Origin: JBBIJR01 sp037445875
GTDB taxonomy: Bacteria; CLD3; SB21
Direction: 5' to 3'
NCBI GenBank assembly: GCA_037445875.1
Contig: JBBIJR010000005.1
Span: 12,507 to 76,506, forward strand
DNA length: 64,000 nucleotides
A program made the translations under genes and the position numbers. Of the stretch, positions 9,304 through 17,982 are shown in pieces (position 1 is the first letter of the stretch; every line of letters starts with the position of its first letter). Under the pieces are notes generated by a model. The model was given only the letters and a program-made list of their open reading frames with translations, did not search any database and was not told the DNA's origin.

Positions 9304-12300
9304 ATGAAGCCATGGTTTACAGCGCTTCTGTTCTGTGTGTTCGCCGGCTCACTGCATGCACAGGGATTCTATAGTGTGCACTCCCCGGATGGACAGACCG
9401 TTTGGGCGGCCGGGAAGACCGGATTGATCTGGCGATCGACCGACGGCGGCTCCAACTGGCAGAATTTCTCTACGGGAAGCGCCAACCTCAGGAGCCTCTT
9501 CACGCGAGACCAACGCGTTTGGATTGTCGGTGATGGAGGCACCTTTCTTTACTCGTCAAACGGAGCCGGATCCTGGTCGCAACAGATCCTCGCCGGAGGC
9601 ACTAACCTCCGAGCCATCACTTTCGCCGACTCCTTGAACGGTTGGATTGGCGGCGATAACGGCCTGGTCCTCAAGACGACCGACGGGGGCGAGAACTGGT
9701 ATGCGCTCAGCACGGGAGACGGCCACCATCTCTACGCCGTTGCTGCAAGGGATGAGATGGTTGTTTTTGCGGCCGGTCAACAAGGCACACTACTCAAGAC
9801 CACAAACGGAGGGAACACGTGGATTTCAGCCGGCCATCCCCAGTGGCAGCTCACCATTTACTCGGTCAGTGTCCGGGACTCACTGGTGTTCGTAGCGGGA
9901 GCGGATGGCTTCTGCTACCGTGGACGCGTGGACAACGGGTCATGGCAGGCGCTGAACTTCAAGACCGAATCCCGGTCGGACGTCAATAAGGTACATGCTT
10001 TGTCGACAGACACGGTCTTCTTTGTTGGGGGCGGAGGTTTCATACGGAAAACCGTGGACAAGGGCAGTTCGTATCAGTGGGGAGTTCATAACCTCCACGC
10101 GCGTCTGGTGGACGTGTTTTTCGTCACCTCGTCTCGCGGTTGGGCGTGTTCGGACAAAAACAACGCCCTGCTGAGAACCACGGATGGTGGGGCGACGTGG
10201 CAACTCCCGCAGGGGACGACGGTTTCTTACTCCTGGTCTCAAAAGCTCTCCGGGGGCTCGATCGGCTCCACCTTCATGATCAACCCATTGAACAAGAATC
10301 ACATCTATGTCGTCCTTGGCAACAACATCTACATGAGCGCTGATCTGGGGGAGTCATGGATTCAAACCGCTACCATCACAGGAGGCGGCTCGTCAACACA
10401 CTCCTTCTACATTTCCAGCAAGGATACCAATATCTACCTTGCGGCGTCGGCTTCGTTCAGTTCAGGTGACCGGATCATGCGCAGCACAAATCGGGGTCAG
10501 ACCTGGCAGAATGTAATTCAACGCAATTTCACAAGTTACGGTATGCCACTGGAAGTTAATCCTAACTATCCAGACACGGTCCTCTTCTTGCCAGACGGAA
10601 CGTCAGGGGACAACGGTGTCGTGTATGTATCGGGTGACTTTGGGGAAACGTGGGACACGCTGGCCCAGGCTCAGTTTCGAAGTCCGTGCGACATCGTGTA
10701 TGTTCCTGACAGCACCAATATCCTGTACGTTGGCGATGGTGTGACCGGAAGCGGCCAGGGGCAGATGTTCCGGTCGACCAACGGCGGCCTAACATGGACC
10801 CTCATCTACACGAACTCAGCTGCCTCGGAAATCCCGATGATCTCGATATCGCCGTTGAAAAAGGAACGGGCGTTCGCGACTGCATGGAGTTCCTCCGGCG
10901 GCCCCTTCGGTGGATTCATGCGAACGACGGACTATGGCGTGGGCTGGGGTCAGGTTGCCAGTACGAATTCCACCTGGGGAACCGACATTGCAAGGGACGA
11001 CCCCAACGTCGTGATGTACGGCGTGTATGGCGGCTCGACCTCGTACCTGTCCACGAACGGCGGAACGTCCTTCTCCACGTCAAGCCTTAGTGGATCGAAC
11101 TCGGGGATTCTCTGCTATGACCGAGCGACGTTTCTCGCCCAACAGACCGGCGGCGTGTCGAAGTATTCCATTACTTACACCGTTCCGGTTACACAGGGTC
11201 AGAGCATGGTGGTACTGTCGCCGAATGGCGGGGAGAACTGGCAGTACAACTCGTTACAAAACATCACATGGGGTTCAGCCGGCGTCAGTAATGTCAGGAT
11301 CGAATACCGGGTGGGATCCGGCTCTTCGCAGACCATTGTCTCGAGTACGCCGGCGGCAACGGGCAGCTATTCGTGGACCGTGCCGAATATCAAGTCCACG
11401 CAGGTGCGGATCCTGATCTCTGATGCTGCCGACGGAACGCCTATCGATTCCAGCAACGGTTTTTTCACGATTTCCGTGCCGGAGATCCTGGCCTCTAGAA
11501 CATCCGTGGGTTTCGGAACCGTTGGAGTCGGCGAGTGGATGGAGGACACGATTCGAATCCACAATCCTGGCACCGCGACACTGGTCGTTACGGATGCATA
11601 CCTCCCACCCGGGTCATTTTCGGTCAGCCGAACATCCTTCACTGTTCCGGCAGGCGGATCGGACACTCTCACGGTTGCTTTCGCACCGATTTCGGCTTCT
11701 GCCTATTCCGACACGCTGAGGTTTGCGGTCAATGCACCTACCGATCCCTACGAAGTCCTATTGTCGGGGAACGGGACGTCCTCGGCCTATCTAACGTTGG
11801 AAGCGCCAGGAGGAGGCGAGGCCTGGTCCGCCATGAGTGTCCAAACGATACGCTGGGACGGTGCACTCATGGACAGTGTAGCTCTGTTCTATCGCTTGTC
11901 CGATACGGATCCGTGGCGGCTGATCAGCGGATCCAATCCGGCCTCTCCTGAATGTTACGAGTGGGTTGTTCCCTCAGAGCCCACTGCAGAGGCAAGGGTC
12001 CTGGTTTCAGGACGGCCGGGTGTTCTTCCCTCGGATTCAAGCCANNNNNNNNNNCTTCTCGATCACTGCGGCCATGCTCGTCACAGAGGCGGCCTTAGAC
12101 CTTGGAACAGTCATGGTGGGGCAGACAGGATCCGATACGATACGCCTTCTCAACGCCGGAACGGAAACACTGTCAATTGCAGACGCCTCCACAACAAGCC
12201 CATTCTTCGTGTCCCGTTCCTCCCTGGACATAGCGTCCGGAGCTTCAGATACGCTGACAGTATCGTTCACCCCTTCAGCGGTTGGGCCATACAACGGCGT

Positions 12301-12676
12301 TCTGGTCTTCCTCAGTAACTCCATCTCGGCTCCAGACACGGTCGAGCTGATTGGCACAGGGATCCCGGTAACTTCCGTGGAAGGACCATCCGTTGCTCGT
12401 TCTTTCAAACTGCTGCAAAACCAACCAAATCCTTTCAATCCGACAACCGAGATCCAATACGAAATACCGGCGGCAGGGGTCGTCCAGCTCAAGGTTTATA
12501 ATACACTTGGCCAGGAAGTTGCGACCCTTGTGGATCAGTACCAGCCCGCTGGCAGCTACAGAATACTATTTAATAGCCAGAATTCCCATGGAGCCCCCTT
12601 GTCCAGCGGCCTGTACTTCTACCGGTTGCAGTTCGGAGACCGTGTGGCGAGCAAGAAGATGATTCTGATGAAATAG
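9304..12676 (+). CDS. Very large secreted YCF48/BNR-repeat protein with sorting tail (spans a sequence gap)
   Basis: The signal peptide (ALLFCVFAGSLHAQG) is followed by repeated YCF48/BNR units over about residues 25-620 (TTDGGENW, RSTNGGLTWT). Then comes a Kre9-like module (LSPNGGENWQYNS...GSYSWTVPNI), a HYDIN/choice-of-anchor D module (VGFGTVGVGEW), a second copy of each, and a type IX-style tail (LLQNQPNPFNPTTEIQYE ... SGLYFYRLQFGD). Ten Ns at 12045-12054 put the two halves in different frames, yet module order shows that they are one gene. AAGGA lies 9 nt before the ATG. It is probably exported through type IX secretion and surface-bound or released (family inference). Confidence 0.85.
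12045..12054. other. Assembly gap (10 N)
   Basis: Ten undetermined bases inside the large secreted protein gene. The flanking codons read ...DSS before and FSIT after. In the first copy of the same module DSSNGFFTIS is continuous, so about 6 nt (a multiple of 3) would join the halves. A run of 10 breaks the frame and is probably a placeholder. Confidence 0.95.
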
Positions 12677-12682
12677 TATCAT

Positions 12683-13585
12683 ATGACTACGGGAGAACTT
12701 AAAGATCCTGATTACAAATCACCTAGGTTAGGACAGCCACGCGTCGAGATGCGATCAGTGCTGCCGGTCATCATTGTCTCTTTGGGAGTACTCGCATCCG
12801 GCTTTGTTCTATCCGGAGGTGGTTATGCCGGGTATACGAGGAAGCCGGGTAGCATCTTCCCGGGTTGCTTGTGCCACGGCAATGCCGATGGTATTCCGAA
12901 TGCCGATACTCGAGTGTGGATCGAAGGTCCAGACTCAGTATGGACAGGCATGGAGTACTACTACGCAGTAAAGGTTAGCAAGGATTCATTGGTCGCAGCA
13001 GGATTTGACGCTGCTGTTTTTTTGGGGGATGTGGACACAGTGCAGGGTGAAGGAACACGCTTGGACGAAATACCCCGGGAAGTCGTTCACAGCTTTCCGA
13101 AAGCGGCCACGTCTGGCGACACAATCTCGTGGTCTTTTCTCTACCGGGCACCAGATGCACCCGCGACGGACACGATTTATGCTACCGGCAATGCCGTGAA
13201 TCTCAGCGGGGATCCAGATTCCGGCGACATTTGGAACTTCGCGGACGAGCTACTGGTTCGCGTTATGCAGAATCCCAACTCGATTCGGAACCCGGCTCTG
13301 GCAGCGTCGGACTTCGAGCTCAAAGGCAACTACCCCAACCCATTCAACCCATCCACAGTGATTCGATACCGGCTTTCCCACACGACGCGAGTAACACTTA
13401 AGATATACAATAGTTTGGGATCGGAAGTACTTGTTCTGGTCAACCAAGTCGAGCCGAATGGTGAGCACGATGCGCACTGGGACGGACGCGATGGAAGAGG
13501 CCGACCTGCGAGCTCTGGTGTCTACTTCTACCGACTCGAATCGTCCTCGTTTTCCCAAACCAGGAAAATGCTCCTTCTGAGATAA
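12683..13585 (+). CDS. Exported CxCH choice-of-anchor V-like protein with type IX-style sorting tail
   Basis: About 300 residues. The hydrophobic signal is at residues 24-45 (SVLPVIIVSLGVLASGFVL); starting at ATG 12749 instead would place it at the very N-terminus. After it comes PGCLCHG; relatives often have a CxxCH there, but here the spacing is CxCH, so haem binding is doubtful. The middle (VWTGMEYYYAVKVSKDS) resembles reelin/choice-of-anchor V domains. The C-terminal 85 residues (NYPNPFNPSTVIRYRLS ... SGVYFYRLES) form a sorting tail like that of the preceding gene, which ends only 6 nt upstream. Likely co-transcribed and co-secreted. Confidence 0.82.
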   Translation: MTTGELKDPDYKSPRLGQPRVEMRSVLPVIIVSLGVLASGFVLSGGGYAGYTRKPGSIFPGCLCHGNADGIPNADTRVWIEGPDSVWTGMEYYYAVKVSKDSLVAAGFDAAVFLGDVDTVQGEGTRLDEIPREVVHSFPKAATSGDTISWSFLYRAPDAPATDTIYATGNAVNLSGDPDSGDIWNFADELLVRVMQNPNSIRNPALAASDFELKGNYPNPFNPSTVIRYRLSHTTRVTLKIYNSLGSEVLVLVNQVEPNGEHDAHWDGRDGRGRPASSGVYFYRLESSSFSQTRKMLLLR

Positions 13586-14005
13586 GACTGCGTCTGTGGA
13601 GCATGCTCCGCATGTATGCTTTTCAAGGCCAGTCGGATAACTTGCTGAGGTTTCTCTCCCACCGATCCCGGGGGCGTACATTCCTATTGAAAAATGAATA
13701 TTCCGGCGATCTGTGTTGTTTCTCCTCTTATTCCCATGATCTTCAGTTAATAACGGTGACGTATGTTACTGTGAGCGGACGTTCAAGAACCTGTCGTTTT
13801 TCAATGGAGCGGACAATCGGGCAAGACAAAGTCATGCCGGGTAACGGCGCAAGGTGCCAGTCGCCTAAGCGTAAGTCTATTGAACCAAGACGTCCCCGTC
13901 AAGACGGATCGGGCCAGACAGCCTTCAAGGGTTCGCGTAACGGACAGGCAGGGGTAGGTAGGAGCGGCCGGTCGTGGCATCAACACAAGTAAGGGAGTAC
14001 TTTAA
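13586..14005. other. 420-bp stretch with no supported gene
   Basis: No frame on either strand shows a recognisable protein. Just after the upstream stop is a perfect 12-bp palindrome, GGAGCATGCTCC (13602-13613), which could form a hairpin but has no T-run. From about 13800 the + frame shared with the next fragment reads as patchy coding sequence interrupted by stops, suggesting a decayed gene. Confidence 0.5.
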
Positions 14006-14182
14006 GTCAACCTCCACTATCCGCAAAACGGCGCCTTTCAGTTCCTGTGCAACATCGTCGAGAGACCTGGGTTCACCCATGCGGCGTTTTCAAAGGCGGA
14101 TAGTGTGCGAACAGGGATACAACCTGAGGATCTGGAAAAGGAGGGTTCGTGGCTGGAGAATCACTTGGAACTTCACAAGTGA
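14006..14182 (+). pseudogene. C-terminal fragment of an unidentified gene, no start codon
   Basis: After an in-frame TAA (14003-14005) a 58-codon frame runs to TGA 14180-14182 with protein-like composition (HYPQNGAFQFLC, ERPGFTHAAFSKAD, EDLEKEGSWLENHLELHK). It has no ATG, GTG or TTG near its beginning and no ribosome site. The same frame upstream is broken by further stops. It looks like the tail of a lost gene ending 11 nt from the convergent nitronate monooxygenase gene. I could not name the family. Confidence 0.35.
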
Positions 14183-14193
14183 GTCAAGGTGCC

Positions 14194-15204
14194 TCACTCC
14201 GCCCGAATGGGTTCCCCGCCGGATGGCACGAGCGCAACGGACACAAGACGCTCTATGATAGACCGTACGGATTCGATGGTTCTGATCTTCGCAACGCTCT
14301 TTCCGGCCTGATAGTAATCCTGGGAACTGAGTGCTCCGCTCATGGAAGACCGTTTCAATCGGCGAATGGAACGCAGCGCGTAGATCATTCGCATGATTCG
14401 CTTCAGGCGGCGGTGCGTTAGCATCCATCGTGCCAGCGGTCCCGCCCGCAAGCCGACGCTCTCCACGTGCGGGGTTCGGATAACCGAGAGCGGCACACCC
14501 GTAACACGCTCCGTCAGCACGATATCGTCTTCGGTCGCCCGGATGATGGCTTTCTTGTAGTCCTCATGAGCCGTACATTCGACGGATGCTATAAACCGTG
14601 TTGCCATCAGGACAGCGTCGTAACCCGACTGCAAAGCGCGGAAGAAGTCCTGTTCGTCACCGATACCGCCGCCGCAGACAAGGGGCAGACCCGTGTCCTC
14701 CAAAACGTCGAGCAGACGCTGATGGCTAAGGTGTCCCGCGTGGCCCCCCGCGCGGTCGTTGATGGCAATCAGACCATCGACACCCGCATCCACAGCCTTC
14801 AACGCCCATTTTCGCTCTGTGACTTTGTGGTACACGACTCCCCCGAATGGATGAACCTTCTGCACTACCCAGGCAGGATTGCCCAATGCCGTGTCGAAGA
14901 ATCGAATGCCCTCTTCGAGCGCGATCTCGATCCACGACTGGATACGTTCCCGGTACGCTCGCGACGAGCTTTCAATCGTGGCGTTGAGGCCGACCGGCTT
15001 GGACGTAAGGGAACGAATGAAACGCAAGCCCTTGCGAAAATCGTATCCGTGGACGTATGTGAGGGAAAGGGGTTGGACGATGCCCAGTCCGCCTGCTTCG
15101 GAAACCGCCGCAACCAGCTCGGGATTGCTGCAGGGAAACATCGCTCCGCAAACAATCGGATAGGGGACGCCGGCGTGCCGTGTGAAGCGAGTCTGCAGGT
15201 CCAT
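14194..15204 (-). CDS. Nitronate monooxygenase (2-nitropropane dioxygenase family)
   Basis: A 336-residue FMN-dependent TIM-barrel enzyme that oxidises nitronates; related FabK enzymes reduce enoyl-ACP, so the exact reaction is uncertain. Visible signatures: PIVCGAMFPCSNPELVAAVSEAGGLGIV at the N-terminus (written here only as its opening PIVCGAMF and GGLGIV), KPVGLN, AGGHAG (about residue 155) and VCGGGIGDEQDF with phosphate-binding glycines (about 175-185). The ATG follows directly on the stop of the DUF4442 gene (TGAATG), so the two form a coupled pair. Confidence 0.88.
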   Translation of the reverse strand: MDLQTRFTRHAGVPYPIVCGAMFPCSNPELVAAVSEAGGLGIVQPLSLTYVHGYDFRKGLRFIRSLTSKPVGLNATIESSSRAYRERIQSWIEIALEEGIRFFDTALGNPAWVVQKVHPFGGVVYHKVTERKWALKAVDAGVDGLIAINDRAGGHAGHLSHQRLLDVLEDTGLPLVCGGGIGDEQDFFRALQSGYDAVLMATRFIASVECTAHEDYKKAIIRATEDDIVLTERVTGVPLSVIRTPHVESVGLRAGPLARWMLTHRRLKRIMRMIYALRSIRRLKRSSMSGALSSQDYYQAGKSVAKIRTIESVRSIIERLVSVALVPSGGEPIRAE

Positions 15205-15705
15205 TCAGTCTCTCTTCCTCGGACCAACGAGTGAGCTCAAGACGGCGATTGCGACGGTATCGCCTCCGGCGTCCCGGGCGGTCACATGAATATCCACCTC
15301 CCGACGGTCGCTCGTTTCGATCACTTCCGTGAGGCTTTCACCGATCAATGTTCCCCGGCCCTTTTTCAGGTACTGCACCGTAAGCGCCTTGACTATAAAA
15401 CGGGCATGATCGGGAAGTCCGCATACCATCGCGAGGTTTCCCGTGAACTCTGCGAGGTTGGCAATGGCAACCGCATGGATGGAATCCAGGTGGTTTCGCA
15501 CTCTTCTGCGGTCGCGGAGCCGGACTCGGGCGTATCCCGGACGCAGTTCTTCTACGCGGGACCGCATACTGCCCGTGTAAGGAATGTACAGACCCAGCGC
15601 CGCACTGAACAAGACTTTGCCGCCGGGCAAAACGCTGAGCCTTCTCCACGAGCGGTGAAGCCGATTACGCGTCTCCTCCTGTACGTAGCCGTCGGATCGT
15701 GCCAT
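15205..15705 (-). CDS. DUF4442 hotdog-fold thioesterase-like protein
   Basis: About 166 residues. The core RVRLRDRRRVRNHLDSIHAVAI, here split as RVRLRDRRRVRNH and LDSIHAVAIANLAE, is the DUF4442/PaaI-like hotdog signature with the conserved N-H-x5-H pattern. The C-terminus has the usual VDIHVTARDAGG strand. It may hydrolyse or bind acyl-CoA, but the substrate is unknown. I chose ATG 15705 (GGAGG 3 nt upstream) over TTG 15732. It lies divergent from dus and is directly followed by the nitronate monooxygenase gene. Confidence 0.8.
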   Translation of the reverse strand: MARSDGYVQEETRNRLHRSWRRLSVLPGGKVLFSAALGLYIPYTGSMRSRVEELRPGYARVRLRDRRRVRNHLDSIHAVAIANLAEFTGNLAMVCGLPDHARFIVKALTVQYLKKGRGTLIGESLTEVIETSDRREVDIHVTARDAGGDTVAIAVLSSLVGPRKRD

Positions 15706-15842
15706 CGGCCTCCAGAGAATCGGTTCGATCAAAGGATGGTGGAGTGGGAAATGACCGGTATTCCCCTCGCGGGAGACATCATACGAAAACGCCGACTTTC
15801 TTTCAAGGACGGATTTCGGATCACAAGCACGTCATACCGCCA

Positions 15843-15871
15843 TTGAATTTGGCACTTCTTTTTGCTATCCT
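15843..15871 (+). promoter_or_regulatory. Predicted promoter of dus, possibly leaderless
   Basis: TTGAAT (15843-15848), 17 bp, TATCCT (15866-15871). The expected transcription start falls at or right before the ATG at 15879, and no Shine-Dalgarno is present between. Confidence 0.4.
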
Positions 15872-15878
15872 TACTCGT

Positions 15879-16925
15879 ATGCAGATCGGGCCCATTCACA
15901 TTGATCGTCCCCTGTGCCTCGCTCCGATGGAAGATGTTACGGACATGGCTTTCCGTGTCGTCTGCAAACGGCTTGGCGCGGATATTCTGTACACGGAATT
16001 CACGAGCAGTGAGGCTTTGATACGAGAGGCGCCGAAGGCCCTTCGCAAGATTGCCGTTTCGGAGGAGGAACGGCCCGTGGCGATCCAGCTGTTCGGAGGC
16101 GTGGGTACATCGATAGAAGCGGCGGCGTCCGTCGCCGAGCGCATGAACCCGGATTTTATCGATATCAACTGCGGCTGCTGGGTGAAGGACGTTGCCCTGC
16201 GCGGGGCCGGTTCCGGCCTTCTCCGCGACCTTCCGCGTTTTGAGGCCGTCGTACGATCAACCGTTCGCGGTACGCGGCTTCCGGTGACGGTGAAAACGAG
16301 ACTCGGCTGGGACGCCGCGAACATCGTGATTCTCGACGTGGCAAGAATGGTGGAACAGGCGGGTGCCCGGGCACTGACCGTGCACTGTCGTACACGGGAC
16401 ATGGGCCATGACGGCACGGCGGATTGGAATTGGCTGGAAAGAATCAAACAGGTGATATCGATTCCTCTTATCGGCAACGGAGACGTTCGAACGCCCCAGG
16501 ATGCAGAACGCATGTTCGACCTAGGTTGTGACGGCGTCATGATCGGGCGGGCGGCGATCGCCAATCCGTGGGTCTTCCGTGAAACGCGGCGGTTCCTAGA
16601 CACCGGCCATCTGCCGCCACCTCCCACCGCAGAAGAACGAATTCGTGTGTGCCTGGATCACCTCCGACTATCCGTCCAGTACAAAGGCGAGAGGTACGGC
16701 GTGCTCGAATTCCGAAAGTATTACTCCGGATACCTGAAAGGCCTTCCGCACATCGCCAGATTACGGGCCGAGCTCATGCAGCATACCGAATGGAGTCCCA
16801 TCGTCGAACGAGTGGAACGTTATCGCGAGGAACTGGACTGCTGGCAGGAACCGGTGACGCTTCCGAGACTCGGCGGTCTCATCGGAACCCGATTCGAGGC
16901 GGGGGGTCGCAAGGCTACCGCATGA
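15879..16925 (+). CDS. dus: tRNA-dihydrouridine synthase (Dus family)
   Basis: Reduces uridines in the tRNA D-loop using FMN and NADPH. 348 residues from ATG 15879. Signatures: LCLAPMEDVTDMAFR (FMN site), IDINCGCWVKD with the catalytic Cys (family NxGCP; here NCGCWVK), LPVTVKTRLGWD, TVHCRTRDMGHDG and LIGNGDVRTPQDA, then GRAAIANPWVF. The proline after the catalytic Cys region is replaced (NCGCW instead of NxGCP), a mild oddity. The stop overlaps the ATG of the following esterase gene. Confidence 0.92.
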   Translation: MQIGPIHIDRPLCLAPMEDVTDMAFRVVCKRLGADILYTEFTSSEALIREAPKALRKIAVSEEERPVAIQLFGGVGTSIEAAASVAERMNPDFIDINCGCWVKDVALRGAGSGLLRDLPRFEAVVRSTVRGTRLPVTVKTRLGWDAANIVILDVARMVEQAGARALTVHCRTRDMGHDGTADWNWLERIKQVISIPLIGNGDVRTPQDAERMFDLGCDGVMIGRAAIANPWVFRETRRFLDTGHLPPPPTAEERIRVCLDHLRLSVQYKGERYGVLEFRKYYSGYLKGLPHIARLRAELMQHTEWSPIVERVERYREELDCWQEPVTLPRLGGLIGTRFEAGGRKATA

Positions 16926-17941
16926 TGCAGTACGGACACGTTACCATCCATCGGTTTGTCAGCCATGTCCTCAAGGGCAATCTCCCGGGTGATCCGTGCG
17001 AACGAAAACTGGCCGTCTATCAGCCTCCCGGCTACGATTCGGACCCGCATCGGCGTTATCCGGTGATTTACCTCCTGAGCAGTTTCATGGGATTTGGAAC
17101 GATGTTCCTGTCTCCTCAAGCCTGGGGTTACTCGCTCGATGAGCGCTGCGATGTCCTGATTTCGGACGGCCGGATGAAACCATGTCTCGTGGTGATGCCG
17201 GATTGCTTCACCCGCTGGGGCGGTAGCCAGTATCTCAACTCGCCGGCGTTGGGTCGCTACCGGGATTACCTGGTGGATGAACTTGTGCCATTCGTGGACT
17301 CAAACTACCGAACGATGGCGGAGCCGTTCCACCGAGCGGTGGGGGGTAGATCGAGCGGGGGATACGGCGCATTGCGGTTTGTGATGGACGAAGCGTCCCC
17401 GTTCGGTGCGTGTTATGCAAGCGCGGCGGATATGTACTTCGAGTACTGTTATCAACCCGACGTTCCTTGCTGTTACGATGTCCTGCAGCGAGCAGGTGGA
17501 CTGCAACCTTTTGTGAAATCGTTTTTCGAGGCGCCGAAGAAGAACGGGGACATGATCACGGCGATGAATATTCTCGCCATGTCGGCGGCCTACTCTCCCA
17601 ATCCTTCCGTGCAGCCTTTCGGCTTCGACCTTCCCTTCGATACCGAGACCGGGGCCCTGCGGGAGGACATATGGGAGCTCTGGCTTCGTCACGATCCCGT
17701 GCGTATACTGGAACAGCCCGAGTCTGCGGCGCGACTCCACCGGCTTCGTTGTCTTCTGTTGGAATGCGGAAAGCGAGACGAATACCACCTGCATATCGGA
17801 GCGCGCATCTTCACTCAGAAACTCCGCCAGTTGGGGGTTCGCCATGAGTACGAAGAATTTGACGACAGCCATACCGGAACGGGCTATCGGTATCAAACGG
17901 CGCTGCCGAAGATCAGCCGGGCCATCGCTGAGCAGGCGTAA
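16922..17941 (+). CDS. Esterase D-like alpha/beta hydrolase (putative esterase family)
   Basis: About 339 residues of the PF00756-type family (esterase D, enterochelin esterase, S-formylglutathione hydrolase relatives). YPVIYLLSSFMGFG precedes the oxyanion region, and GGRSSGGYGALRF (about residue 142) is the nucleophile elbow with Ser in GRSSGG. The late SHTG motif (about 318) likely holds the catalytic His. There is no signal peptide. It overlaps the dus stop (ATGATGA arrangement), so it is translationally coupled. Substrate unknown. Confidence 0.85.
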   Translation: MMQYGHVTIHRFVSHVLKGNLPGDPCERKLAVYQPPGYDSDPHRRYPVIYLLSSFMGFGTMFLSPQAWGYSLDERCDVLISDGRMKPCLVVMPDCFTRWGGSQYLNSPALGRYRDYLVDELVPFVDSNYRTMAEPFHRAVGGRSSGGYGALRFVMDEASPFGACYASAADMYFEYCYQPDVPCCYDVLQRAGGLQPFVKSFFEAPKKNGDMITAMNILAMSAAYSPNPSVQPFGFDLPFDTETGALREDIWELWLRHDPVRILEQPESAARLHRLRCLLLECGKRDEYHLHIGARIFTQKLRQLGVRHEYEEFDDSHTGTGYRYQTALPKISRAIAEQA

Positions 17942-17982
17942 ATAAACTGGCGCGGACCTTCGCGCCCCAACCCCGCACGTCC

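Noticed and set aside
13800..13990. Possible group II intron or tRNA-like element
   Set aside because: GGTTCGCG-like fragments are present but no cloverleaf or intron domain V could be drawn.
13603..13992. 129-codon plus-strand frame
   Set aside because: Composition is not protein-like, no ribosome site and no motif; treated as non-coding.
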